Assembly: GCA_006212115.1 (NCBI GenBank)
Contig: PDUK01000005.1
Coordinates: 1 to 63,728, forward strand
Reading direction: 5' to 3'
Origin: Thalassolituus sp.
GTDB taxonomy: Bacteria > Pseudomonadota > Gammaproteobacteria > Pseudomonadales > Oceanobacteraceae
Length of the DNA stretch: 63,728 nt
Made by a program: the position numbers and the translations under genes. The notes beneath the pieces are model-generated. The model made no database searches. It saw only the letters and a program-made list of their open reading frames with translations, and was not told where the DNA came from. Shown one piece after another: positions 23,143-33,500 of the stretch. Each line of letters begins with the position of its first letter. The stretch's first letter is position 1.

Positions 23143-25737
23143 TTAACGAGCGAGTTCACGCACCAGGCGGAAGCCAGTGAACTCGTCTGCAGAACCGTTG
23201 TGGGCCATAACACTGGTGTAACGGCATTCGTTCAAAGGGGTCTGGCGGGAACCGCCTGCAGCAACCAGATCATTATCCCGGTAAGCCCATTCCTGAACGT
23301 TACCAACATGAGATGCCAAACCGTATGCGTTTTGCTTACCGTTGGTGGTTTTATGCAGCTCCAGACCCTTCTCGATCGCACCGTATTTCAGGAAGCAGTT
23401 ACGTTCCGGAAATTCACTGGCACCGTCGGCCGTGGCGGCCAGTAGCCACTCATCGTAGGTGGGAAGACGGTAGTAATGCCCTGTGATTGAACTGAGCCAG
23501 CCTGCGAAATTTTCTGCAAAATCGATTTTAATGTTGTGAATCGGCAGATAGTTACGCGCATATTTACTGGCATCGCACAGTTGCGAGACTGTGCAGTAAT
23601 CGGCGACGTCATCGTACGTAATCTCATACTGGCTGATCGCAATCGGGCGGCCGTTGTCCGGAGCGGGTACGACTACCATAGTCGGCCCCATCGCCTCGCG
23701 AGGCAGTGGATCGGCGCACGTATAACGACGACCTTTGGCACCGGTTCCGGGCTCAAGGTGCGAGCAGTAGTCAACAACGAGGGGATCAAGCTGTCCCTGC
23801 GACGGTAATAATTCACGCGCTTCACTGAGCATGGTATCGGCTGCAAATGGGCTGACGGCAGCCAATTTATTGAAGCAGTTCGTCAGTGAGTTAGCGACGA
23901 TATTCCGCAAGTCGGCAGAACGTCCCGGGTCGAGTGATTCAAGCGCTTTTAAGTGGCTGGCGACGTCGCCTGCAACATCCACCTGGTTAGGGCAGCGTAG
24001 AGATTTTTCCAGTGCTGCGACTTCCTGGCGAATACGAATCTGGCGCGCTTCTTCGAGTTCTTTTTCTCGTTTCTCTTGCTCGAGACGTAAAATATCCGCT
24101 TCTTTTTTCGCTGCCGCTAATCGTTCATTTTCCTGACGAAGGCGTTCAGCTTCCTGATTGGTTAATACCTGATTGGTCAGCAGGTCAATTTCTTCAGCAG
24201 GTGCTTCCCAGCGACTCGCATACTGCAATAATCCCAGTACGTTCTCGAGGTTATTATTCGCGATTCGTTCCTTGGCTTCTTTGAGATAAGCCGCAACGAC
24301 ACGTAAGCGAACACTTTCATTTAATTCTTCTGTGTCACTGACGAGATTCTCGTAATTCAGCAACTCCCGGCGTAGCTCCATATCCCACTTCGGAGTCAGT
24401 GCCGCGATCTGTACCAGCTGCTCAATTTTTTGCGTCTGGTTGGCAATGGCCGAGTCTTCCAGCTTCTGCGCCATTTCCTCTTCAAGCTGCACTTTTAATT
24501 GTTCTTGTGCGACCAGCTGTTCCTGATATTGCTTGAAGTACACCCCACCGCCAATTGCGAATGCAGTAACCGATGCCGCTAATGCCCAGATCATCAGGCG
24601 TGCTTTACCGAAGAACTGACGATAAAACTCGGCAACCGTCTCAGTCCGGTTCTCGCGACGTAACTCTAGGGCACCACTTAGGGCACTCCATTGTCTGCGG
24701 GTCAGCCCTTTGATGCGTTTGAGTTTTAGCTTCTTCGCGTAAGCCTGATCCGCAGGCGTCTTGTTATAAGGGTGTTTGCCTGCGTACATTTCGTACGCGA
24801 CGCAGCCCAAAGCATATACGTCGTCGGACTGTGCAGGCTCGTTGCCCTTCAGCATTTCATAGCTGGCGTAAGCCGGTGTCAGGGCGCCGAGTGTGCCGGC
24901 ATCAAAAATAGTTTGCTCACCCGCGCCGTGAGCGGCGCTGCCTTCTGATACGGCGCGGGCAATACCGAAGTCGAAAACTTTAGAGCCCTTGGACTTGGTG
25001 ACGTAAATGTTACCGGGCTTGAAGTCTGAGTGAATGATGTTGTGCGAGTGTGCGTAGATCAGAGCGTTAGAAATATCACGCAGAGCACTGGCCGCCTTTT
25101 CAGGTGGCATACCATTCGGATGTTCACGCAGGAGTTCATCAAGAGGGGCACCCTCCAGGAACTCCATGGTCATAAATACGGTGTTTCGGTCCCGGTCGAA
25201 ATCGTAAACCGTTACGATGTTCGGGTGCGCCAGTGTCTGCGATTTACGCGACTCTCGTTGGAGCGAAATAAAGGCATCGGGATGCTGACGAAAATCATCG
25301 TTCAACAGTTTTACGGCGACGTATGGGTCCGAGTCACTGGCCTCAACTTTACGTCGGTCGAGAGCTTTGTAAACGGCCCCCATACCACCGGCACCCAGCA
25401 TGGATACGAGTTCGAAACGACCTTTAATTACTTTATTATTCAGCGCCGAAACCTGGGGTTGCGAACCACCTGTAGTTGAGCTGCCTGTCGCTGAACTGCC
25501 TGTTCGGCTTCCGGTAGGGGAAGATAAGGGCGTCTGAGAGGTAATTAACGTAGCATCTGGGTCGCGTTTCTGAGATTTAACCTCAGACAAACTGCCTGCG
25601 TAGACGGTAGAGTCGTCTGCGTTACCGGATGTGTTGGGAGTGCGCTCAGAGTCGTTGCTGTCTGGCGTCTTACTGTTTTTGCTGGTGAGTCTGCCACCTG
25701 TGACAAGACGGGTCTTGTCGTCCCTTTTATCGGTCAT
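23143..25737 (-). CDS. ppkA: T6SS-associated Ser/Thr kinase PpkA with FGE-like domain
   Basis: An 864-residue membrane kinase. A disordered Ser/Thr-rich N-terminus of 100 residues precedes the kinase domain: GAGGMGAVYK, VAVKLL with K143, IIHSDFKPGN with D238 (HRD replaced by HSD), and DFG at 256-258. A membrane segment lies near residues 380-402, then a Glu/Gln-rich coiled coil to about 590. A formylglycine-generating-enzyme/sulfatase-modifying-type domain (YEITYDDVADYC, YRLPTYDEWLLAA, GNVQEWAYRD, FTGFRLVRE) closes the protein. PpkA phosphorylates the FHA protein to switch on secretion. It is divergent from the fha operon. Confidence 0.93.
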   Translation of the reverse strand: MTDKRDDKTRLVTGGRLTSKNSKTPDSNDSERTPNTSGNADDSTVYAGSLSEVKSQKRDPDATLITSQTPLSSPTGSRTGSSATGSSTTGGSQPQVSALNNKVIKGRFELVSMLGAGGMGAVYKALDRRKVEASDSDPYVAVKLLNDDFRQHPDAFISLQRESRKSQTLAHPNIVTVYDFDRDRNTVFMTMEFLEGAPLDELLREHPNGMPPEKAASALRDISNALIYAHSHNIIHSDFKPGNIYVTKSKGSKVFDFGIARAVSEGSAAHGAGEQTIFDAGTLGALTPAYASYEMLKGNEPAQSDDVYALGCVAYEMYAGKHPYNKTPADQAYAKKLKLKRIKGLTRRQWSALSGALELRRENRTETVAEFYRQFFGKARLMIWALAASVTAFAIGGGVYFKQYQEQLVAQEQLKVQLEEEMAQKLEDSAIANQTQKIEQLVQIAALTPKWDMELRRELLNYENLVSDTEELNESVRLRVVAAYLKEAKERIANNNLENVLGLLQYASRWEAPAEEIDLLTNQVLTNQEAERLRQENERLAAAKKEADILRLEQEKREKELEEARQIRIRQEVAALEKSLRCPNQVDVAGDVASHLKALESLDPGRSADLRNIVANSLTNCFNKLAAVSPFAADTMLSEARELLPSQGQLDPLVVDYCSHLEPGTGAKGRRYTCADPLPREAMGPTMVVVPAPDNGRPIAISQYEITYDDVADYCTVSQLCDASKYARNYLPIHNIKIDFAENFAGWLSSITGHYYRLPTYDEWLLAATADGASEFPERNCFLKYGAIEKGLELHKTTNGKQNAYGLASHVGNVQEWAYRDNDLVAAGGSRQTPLNECRYTSVMAHNGSADEFTGFRLVRELAR

Positions 25738-25806
25738 AATGAGCCTGTCGTATCGATACCCTTGACGTATTTCGTCCTTTTCGAACCCCTGTTCCTGGCG
25801 GGTCCG

Positions 25807-25848
25807 ACTTTCCGTTTGCTTGAACTCGGAAAGTGCGGCCGATATTAT
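25807..25848 (+). promoter_or_regulatory. Promoter with dyad operator for the T6SS operon
   Basis: TTGAAC at 25820-25825 and TATTAT at 25843-25848 are 17 bases apart, a good sigma-70 type promoter facing the fha-tss operon. The inverted repeat ACTTTCCG (25807-25814) and CGGAAAGT (25827-25834), with 12 bases between, covers the -35 box, as an operator would. No sigma-54 motif is seen. The region 25738-25954 otherwise holds only the divergent upstream region. Confidence 0.6.
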
Positions 25849-25954
25849 AGGACTTGCTCGCGCGGCTCAAGACAGGTGTCTGTTGTGACTGGTCGTCTGC
25901 AGTGCAGTGCTCGCGTCGAGTGCTGCTGAACCCCAGGAAATCTACGGTGAAGAA

Positions 25955-27616
25955 ATGGATTTGATTCTGACGGTCGTCGAATGCCCACCTCACGCCAATA
26001 TGCTCAATCACACCAAAGTATTCCGCAGTGCTGGCGGTACCGTTGGACGTGCGGAATCTAATGACTGGGTATTGCCAGATACAGAACGTATCCTGTCGTC
26101 GTGCCACCTCAAAGTGGTATTCAAAGACGGTGGCTTTTCTTTGCTGGATCAAAGTACCAACGGAACCTTTATCAACGATAGCCAGGACCCGCTTGGGCCT
26201 GCGAAGCCGCACGCACTGTCCGATGGCGACGTGTTGATCTGTGGTGAATATCAGTTACAGGCAACATTAAAAGCACCGCCCGCCGAACCGAAGATTCCTG
26301 CTGATCTTGGCCCTGCCGATTTTCTGGATAAGGGTGATCGCACCACATTTAATCCTGCCACAGCCGCGAAACAACAATCTGCAAGCAGCGCCAGCCAATT
26401 AGATTCATGGCTTGAACCGGGCTCACAGAAACCTCAGCCAGCGGGTCAGGACTGGGGCTCGGTTGTATCGCAGGCTGCGGATACATCGTCCGACCCATGG
26501 GGTAAGGCGACGACAGACAACAGTCTGTTTGGTGAAAGTTCAACGGGCAATGACCCGCTTGCTGCTTTGAATGCGCCATCATATACAGACAATGCGCCGC
26601 AGACACCTTCCTGGGACGATAACGACGACTGGTGGAAAAGCGGGGCGGCTTCTGATCATGCGCCAGTCGAACAGCAACAAATGAGAGTGCCGAAGCCTCA
26701 GGCACCGCCATCGCCGCAGCAGAATTTTGTGCCACCGCCGGCGCCATCGGCCCCTGCTGCCAATCCTTTTTCTGCGTCTGAAGCTGCTGTTGGCGCTTCG
26801 GATGATATTGATAGCTTATTTGGTATACCGGCTGAGAAGAATGATATTCCACCTGTGCCATCGCCCGCACAGCCTTTTTCTACAGACGCTCCGTCGAGCC
26901 TGTCCTCTGCCACCGCGCATGCTGAAATACCGCCAGCGCCTCACTCAGGGTTGCAGCCTGATACGTCTGCGCAGCCGGTTTCTGCAGCTCAGGCAAACGC
27001 AGCTCAAGTAAGTGCGGCATCGGTTAATGCGGCTGACGTGCGTCAGTTGGCCAGCTTATTGGGGCTGAATAACATTGCCGATGAGCAACTGGCCAGTGTG
27101 ATGCCAGAAGTGTCCGGTATCGTGAATGAAGCAGTCAGTCGCTTGATTGACCTGTTGCGCGCCCGTACTGCCATCAAGAACGAGCTGCGTGTGCAACACA
27201 CCATGATTCAGAGTGTCGATAATAATCCGCTGAAATTCTCTGCGAATGCGGAGGATGCACTGAAAATGATGTTCAGTCGGGATGCCTCCGCATTTATGCG
27301 ACCTCAGGAAGCGGTCCGCGATAGCTTCGATGATTTGTCAGATCACCAGGTGGCTGTGCTGAAGGGAATGCACGCTGCGTACGATGCCATGTTTAAGCAT
27401 TTTGAACCGGCGAATCTGAAACAACATATTAATGCCCGGGAGTCTTTGTTGGGTAACAAAGATGCGAAAAACTGGTTGGCGTTTGAACAGTATTTCGAGG
27501 CGCTCAAGAAAGACTACGAGACAACGTACAATCAGCTGTTCGGTGAAGAGTTTGCGCGTGCCTACGAGAAACAACTGGCCGAGTTGAAAAATACCCGTGC
27601 GCTGAATCGCGGTTAA
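25955..27616 (+). CDS. tagH: T6SS FHA-domain protein
   Basis: A 553-residue cytoplasmic protein. The FHA domain occupies about residues 1-105, with GRAESNDWVLPD, SSCHLKVVF and DQSTNGTFIND as the phosphothreonine-binding loops. A long low-complexity linker rich in Pro, Ala and Ser follows to about 380. The C-terminal 170 residues (LLGLNNIADEQLASVMPEVS, RDASAFMRPQEAVRDSFDDL, AMFKHFEPANL) form the conserved TagH/ImpI end. The start at 25955 was chosen because residues before it do not belong to the FHA fold. It is the first gene of the main operon. Confidence 0.92.
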   Translation: MDLILTVVECPPHANMLNHTKVFRSAGGTVGRAESNDWVLPDTERILSSCHLKVVFKDGGFSLLDQSTNGTFINDSQDPLGPAKPHALSDGDVLICGEYQLQATLKAPPAEPKIPADLGPADFLDKGDRTTFNPATAAKQQSASSASQLDSWLEPGSQKPQPAGQDWGSVVSQAADTSSDPWGKATTDNSLFGESSTGNDPLAALNAPSYTDNAPQTPSWDDNDDWWKSGAASDHAPVEQQQMRVPKPQAPPSPQQNFVPPPAPSAPAANPFSASEAAVGASDDIDSLFGIPAEKNDIPPVPSPAQPFSTDAPSSLSSATAHAEIPPAPHSGLQPDTSAQPVSAAQANAAQVSAASVNAADVRQLASLLGLNNIADEQLASVMPEVSGIVNEAVSRLIDLLRARTAIKNELRVQHTMIQSVDNNPLKFSANAEDALKMMFSRDASAFMRPQEAVRDSFDDLSDHQVAVLKGMHAAYDAMFKHFEPANLKQHINARESLLGNKDAKNWLAFEQYFEALKKDYETTYNQLFGEEFARAYEKQLAELKNTRALNRG

Positions 27617-27634
27617 GTCGATAAGGAAGAAATA

Positions 27635-28177
27635 ATGCAGTTTAAAAAGGGATGGTATCTGGTATTCGCCGTCTGCCTGAGTCTGGTTTTGTCCGGCTGT
27701 CAGTCTGCTCGTAAGGCGTTGAACATGAATACCAGTGCGGTGATTCAGTTTGAAGCGGATGGCTCAATTAACCCGGATGCGGATGGTCGCCCATCGCCTG
27801 TTGTTGTTCATGTTTTTAAGCTTGCTGATGAGCGTCAGTTCAGTCGCGAAGACTTTTTGAGTCTGTATGAAGGCGCTCCAGCTCGTCTGGGTAAAGATCT
27901 TCTGGATACGTTGGTCCTGAAAGAAATCACACCGGGCGAAGTGCGTGTCGAATCCATTGAACTTACAACGGAAGTGAAGTACATCGGCCTGATGGCTGAG
28001 TTTATTCAATACCGCGATGCCGAGGCGCTACTTGTTATCCCGGTACTGGAACACAATGAAAATGCGATCCATGTCGGTATCCGTGACAACCAGATTGCCA
28101 TCATTGAGAAAACCCGCGACGATAGCGGCGCGACGCCACATAAAAAGTTACGCAGCGACCGTTCGTCACAGCTCTGA
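27635..28177 (+). CDS. tssJ: T6SS outer-membrane lipoprotein TssJ
   Basis: A 180-residue lipoprotein. The signal peptide ends in a lipobox LVLSGC with C22 as the lipidated residue. The mature part (VVVHVFKLADERQFSREDFL, RLGKDLL, ITPGEVRVESIEL, KYIGLMAEFIQY) follows the transthyretin-like TssJ pattern. TssJ anchors TssM to the outer membrane. Confidence 0.92.
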   Translation: MQFKKGWYLVFAVCLSLVLSGCQSARKALNMNTSAVIQFEADGSINPDADGRPSPVVVHVFKLADERQFSREDFLSLYEGAPARLGKDLLDTLVLKEITPGEVRVESIELTTEVKYIGLMAEFIQYRDAEALLVIPVLEHNENAIHVGIRDNQIAIIEKTRDDSGATPHKKLRSDRSSQL

Positions 28178-28237
28178 CGCGACTTCTCAGAATTCGGAAT
28201 TCACTGTGCGCCAGCACAGTTATGGAAAGGATGACTC

Positions 28238-29572
28238 ATGTCTTCAAAGAACAAGGTAATCTGGTCGGAAGGAATGTTCCTGCGTCCTCAGCATTTTCAG
28301 CAGCAGGATCGTTTTGTTGAGCGCCTTGTTGATGTCAGGACGGGGGCCGTTGGTAGTTACTTCTGGGGTATTCAGGAGCTGACGATCGACGTCGAGGCGC
28401 TGGCACTCGGAAAAGTCTCTATTTCTTCGGTGCGTGGTATTTTCCCCGACGGTACGCCGATTCTGGCTCCAGAATCTGAAGAGCTGCCTCCCATTATCGA
28501 AATTCCTGAAAATACCCGCGATGAAATCGTCTATCTGTGCGTACCAATGCGACGCCCGGGAGCACAGGAGTCGGTCCGCGATACAGAAGAGTTTCCGCAG
28601 GCGCGCTTCCAGACGTTCAATTTTGACGCTCGTGACAGTGCATCTGCTTCCGGTCAGTCGGCACGCATTCAGATCGGTAAGTTGTCGACGTGTTTTAAAC
28701 TGGGTTCGGAAGATCTGGGCGGTTATGCCTGTATTGGGATTGCTCGTATCGTTGAACGTCTGCCCGGTAACCCGGTTAAGTTGGATAAAACCTTTATTCC
28801 GCCGGTACTCGACTGCTCTGTGAGTGGGGAGATTAAGGGTTATATCGAAGAAGTAAGCGGCCTGTTACGCCAGCGTGGTGAGGCATTGAGCCATCGTTTA
28901 AGTGATTCCGGTCGTTCCGGTTCAGCAGAAGTGGCTGATTACCTCTTACTGCAAGTGATTAACCGCGTTCAGCCATTGGTGACTCACCTTACTCAGCTTG
29001 CGACTTTGCACCCGCTCACTCTTTATACTGAACTGCTGCAGTTGGCGGGTGAGTTGTCCACCTTTACAGCCAGTGATAAGCGTCCGCCCGAAATGCCTCC
29101 GTACATTCATACGGATCTACAGCAGACCTTTGCAGGTCTGTTCTCGGCTTTACGTCAATCACTGAGTATGGTGCTGGAGCAATCCGCTATTTCGCTAGAT
29201 CTCGTTGAACGTCGATTTGGTATTCATGTTGCGCCGATTACTGATCCATCCCTTACCAGGACTGCGTCGTTTGTTGTAGCCGTCAAAGCCGATATGCCAA
29301 CCGAGGTGTTACGTAGCCGCTTCCCTGCTCAGGCGAAAATTGCACCGGTTGAGACGATTCGCGAATTGATTACGACCCAATTACCGGGTCTGAGAACGCG
29401 TCCGTTACCGGTTGCACCGCGACAGATACCGTATCACGCCGGTTTCACCTATTTCGAAATCGAAAATACTGGCGAGCTGTGGAAGTCTATGCAGCAGTCA
29501 GGTGGTTTTGCTGTACATCTGGGTGCGGATTATCCCGGATTAATTATGGAATTATGGGCAATCAGGAGCTGA
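28238..29572 (+). CDS. tssK: T6SS baseplate protein TssK
   Basis: A 444-residue cytoplasmic protein that links the baseplate wedges to the membrane complex. The N-terminal signature VIWSEGMFLRPQHFQQQDRF and the C-terminal YFEIENTGELWKSMQQSGGF with ADYPGLIMELWAIR are those of TssK. It is followed by tssL with a gap of three bases. Confidence 0.96.
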   Translation: MSSKNKVIWSEGMFLRPQHFQQQDRFVERLVDVRTGAVGSYFWGIQELTIDVEALALGKVSISSVRGIFPDGTPILAPESEELPPIIEIPENTRDEIVYLCVPMRRPGAQESVRDTEEFPQARFQTFNFDARDSASASGQSARIQIGKLSTCFKLGSEDLGGYACIGIARIVERLPGNPVKLDKTFIPPVLDCSVSGEIKGYIEEVSGLLRQRGEALSHRLSDSGRSGSAEVADYLLLQVINRVQPLVTHLTQLATLHPLTLYTELLQLAGELSTFTASDKRPPEMPPYIHTDLQQTFAGLFSALRQSLSMVLEQSAISLDLVERRFGIHVAPITDPSLTRTASFVVAVKADMPTEVLRSRFPAQAKIAPVETIRELITTQLPGLRTRPLPVAPRQIPYHAGFTYFEIENTGELWKSMQQSGGFAVHLGADYPGLIMELWAIRS

Positions 29573-29575
29573 TGC

Positions 29576-30481
29576 ATGGGTACTGATGGACAACAACCGG
29601 GTGCATCGGATCGCACTGTAATGATCCCCACCCCGGGTGCTGCTCGTTCCGGAGGAGTGCGAGGAACGCCGCCACCTGCTTCTTCGTCTTCTCCTCAATC
29701 GCAGGCTGCGTTTGCAGTACACGAGAAAATTGATGTGCGTCACGGTCTGAATCCGCTTGTGACTGGGGCGACAACCCTACTTACTCTGGTAAGTAAGTTA
29801 CGCTCTACGATGAAGCACGACCAGGTGCCGGATCTGCACAAGCGTCTGACGGAAGAAATCAAAACCTTTGAGCGTAATGCCCGTAATGCTGGCATTACCG
29901 GAGACTCTGTTGTTGCTGCTCGCTACCTGCTGTGTTCTGTCATCGATGAAATTGTCCTTAATACGCCTTGGGGCGCAGCAAGTGGTTGGAGTCAGCACTC
30001 ACTTCTCAGTCTTTTTCACCAAGAAACGTCCGGCGGTGAGAAGTCATTTCTGATATTACAGAAATTGTTGGAAACACCGGGGACCCACCTCGATCTGCTG
30101 GAATTATATTACCTGTGCCTGAGTCTTGGGTTTCAGGGTAAGTACAAAGTGATGTCGCGCGGAAATGAACAGCTTGAGCAGATTCGGGAGAATCTGTATC
30201 ACACCATCGAGAGCCATCGTCCCGGATGGGAAACGGAATTATCACCGCACTGGGAAGGGTCGGTAAAACCCAGTGAATATCTGAAGAACTACATCCCTCT
30301 GTGGGTGATCGCCAGTGTTGTACTGGCGATTCTGGTTCTTACGTACTCCGGATTCCGGTATTGGATGTATCAGGAGACGACCCCGGTTGCCGAGAGTATT
30401 TACTCGGAAGTGACAGGTAGCGAATTGCCTGATCGCGAGTCCCCCGCTCTGGTTCCACCACAAGGTAAGCGGTTCTACTGA
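29576..30481 (+). CDS. tssL: T6SS inner-membrane protein TssL (DotU)
   Basis: A 301-residue protein. A Pro/Ser-rich N-terminus of 50 residues is followed by the DotU domain (NPLVTGATTLLTLVSKLR, YLLCSVIDEIVLNTPWG, LELYYLCLSLGFQGKYKV). A single C-terminal membrane helix lies near residues 243-262. There is no OmpA-like peptidoglycan-binding extension, so anchoring to the wall would need another subunit. Confidence 0.95.
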   Translation: MGTDGQQPGASDRTVMIPTPGAARSGGVRGTPPPASSSSPQSQAAFAVHEKIDVRHGLNPLVTGATTLLTLVSKLRSTMKHDQVPDLHKRLTEEIKTFERNARNAGITGDSVVAARYLLCSVIDEIVLNTPWGAASGWSQHSLLSLFHQETSGGEKSFLILQKLLETPGTHLDLLELYYLCLSLGFQGKYKVMSRGNEQLEQIRENLYHTIESHRPGWETELSPHWEGSVKPSEYLKNYIPLWVIASVVLAILVLTYSGFRYWMYQETTPVAESIYSEVTGSELPDRESPALVPPQGKRFY

Positions 30482-30546
30482 AGCCCTGAATAACATTATG
30501 ACCATCGGGCAAGGACAAGGCTTCCCGTTGTGTACATGGAGAACAC

Positions 30547-33500
30547 ATGAAAAAGCTGTTGGCATTTTTTCAGAATAAATGGGTCGTTGGCATTATTGGC
30601 CTGACAGCTCTGTCTTTATTAATCTGGTACGGCGCTGAATTTATTAAATTTGGTGCAGATAATGTCACCGTAAGCACCATGACCCGCTGGATTATTATTG
30701 GTGTTATCTGGCTGTTCTGGGGTACGTGGAACCTCAGTCAGTGGCTGGTAGAGCGTCGTCAGAATAAAGAGTTGATCGGTGAGATTGAATCTTCTCAGGC
30801 TGCTGCCAAAGAACTGAATGATCCTGATCAGGAGCGCAGTCAGGAAGAAATGGCGGTCATGGCGGGGCGCTTCCGGGATGCACTGGCCACGCTCAAAAAG
30901 GCGCGTTTCAGTTCACGCCGTGGGCGGGTCAGTCTCTATCAATTACCTTGGTACATTATCATCGGGCCGCCGGGTTCGGGTAAAACGACCGCGCTGGTGA
31001 ATTCGGGTCTTGAGTTTCCACTGGCTGAGTCTCACGGTAAGCAGGCCTTGGGCGGTATTGGCGGTACACGTAACTGCGACTGGTGGTTTACCAATGATGC
31101 TGTATTGATTGATACAGCTGGGCGATACACAACTCAGGACAGCCACCGGGTGGTGGACAATAACGCTTGGCAGGGATTTTTGGCGCTGTTGAAAAAGTAC
31201 CGCCGTCGTCGTCCCATTAACGGTGCACTGATTGCCATCAGTCTTCAGGATCTGATGGTACAAACCAAGGAGCAGCGCGAGCAGCAGGCGAAGACTATCC
31301 GTGCTCGTATCAGCGAACTTCAGGATGAGTTGGGTATACGTTTTCCGGTTTATCTGACGTTCACGAAAGGCGACCTGGTTGCCGGATTTGCTGAATTCTT
31401 CGGGAATCTCTCACAGGCCGAGCGAGAGCAGGTTTGGGGTATCAGTTTTCCTCAAGAGGAAAACACGGATTCAGGTGCAGATATCAGCCTGTTCCGTCAC
31501 GAATTTAACCAACTTATACAACGTCTGAACGAGCGTCTGTTGTGGCGAGTACAGCACGAGCGCAATACAGATAAGCGTTCGATGATTCAGGGTTTTCCTC
31601 CTGCACTGGAGAGCCTCGCGCAGGTTGTTGATGGCTTTATTCAGCAGACTTTCTCTCCAAATAATTACTCTACAGTACCTATGTTACGTGGCGTGTATTT
31701 CACTAGCGCGACACAAGAGGGTAGCCCTATAGACCGGATGATGGCGCAAGTAAGTGCTAACTTTGGTCTTGAGCGCAGTATGGGGAAACAGCAGCACAAC
31801 AGCGGTAAAAGCTTCTTTATTACCCGTCTTTTTCAGGACGTTATTTTCCCTGAGTCTGAGCTGGTTGGCGTTAACCGCAAGATTGAAAACTTATTACGTT
31901 GGATGCGTCGTGGTGCCATGGCGGGTCTTGTCGGGCTGTTGGTCGGCTGTGCTGCTTTGTGGACCGGCGCACTGGTGCAGAATCGGGCTTATATGGCCGA
32001 GGTCGATACGCTGCATAAGGAGTATCTGGTTCTCAAAGATCGCATTCGTCCGGAGCAGGCCAGTACCGAAGAAGCTCTAGAGCTATTGACTCCGCTGTAT
32101 CAGGCAAGCCTAGTTTACGATCAGGAAGAGCATCCTTTGATCAGCTACCTGGGGCTGTATGACGGGCGAGTCGATGCCGCCGCAGATCTGGCGTACGAAA
32201 CCCAGCTGAACGACGTCTTTTATCCAGCTATCGCTAATATGCTGGAGCGCCATCTGAACGCTCTGGGCGCGGATGATGATGCACTGTTACCGGTGTTTCG
32301 TGTGTACCTCATGTTGTTTGATGCAGAGCACCGTGATTACCAGCAGATTCGCGCCTACGCAGAGACCCGTTGGCAAGATCTACTGCCGGGTGAAGCCAGC
32401 AAGCAGGCGCGCATGATGACGCACCTGGATCATTTAATTGCACTTGGGCTGGACGACTCTCAGCAGGCAGATAATTATGTCGTCACGCGCACACGCCAGT
32501 ACTTACAGCGTATTCCTGTGGCGCAGCGGTTATTTGCTCAGCTGCAAAAAATGGACAACAACGACCGTCAGGTTGATCTGTACCGGGAAATTGGCGGTAA
32601 TCCTCAGCAGATATTCGGGCTCGGCGAAAATGATCCCGTATTTATGATGCCTTTCCTGTTTACCAAGGATGGATTTGATCAGGCAGACTACGGCCCTGAC
32701 TCAGAAATGATGAAGCAAATAGCTGCAGATCAATGGATTTATGGTGGTAACGTCCGTGGCGAGGATTACAGCAAGGCCGACCTCAAAAAATTGAGCGACG
32801 ATGTCGAAAAACTCTACCTGACAGAGTACGCGCGTCGCTGGCAGGCGTTTTATCAGCGCTTCCGATTGGCTGATTTACCCGGTGGCAGTCAGTCTGTTAC
32901 GCATCTTCTTAAGCTTGCCGATACTCTGTCGTCGCCATTATCTCAGGTGACCGAGTTAGTGGTGAAGAATACCCAGTTAACGCCCGGAGTTGAGATGCCT
33001 ACGGCCTCTGGAGCGGCTGGTGGTCTTGTTGAGAGTGCTGCCAGCATGATTTACGAGCCAACGCTGGTGGATCTGCGTTTTCGCGATATTCAGCGCATGG
33101 TCGACGCCGAGAAAGGCGCACCTTCTAAGTTTACCGGCTACCTCGAAGCGATTGGCGCCTTGGCCGAATACCTGGGTCAGATTGACGGAGCGCCCGACTC
33201 GAATGCCGCTGCATTTGAAGCAGCTAAAAAACGGTTTGCGGGCGGCGGTGCAGATGCGATACAACAGCTGAAAAACTTGTCTGCAACCGCTCCTGATCAG
33301 GTTGCTGGCTGGTTAAATCAATTGGCGGACCAGACTTGGGCATCCGTTATGGGCAAGGCGGGCGTTCACCTGAATACGGTTTGGCGTTATCAGGTTTACG
33401 AGACATTCCGCAATACCTTAGGCGACCGCTATCCTCTGGTTGCTGGTCGTCAGTCGGAAGCGTCCGTCGTTGCGTTTAATGAGTTCTTTAAGCCGGGTGG

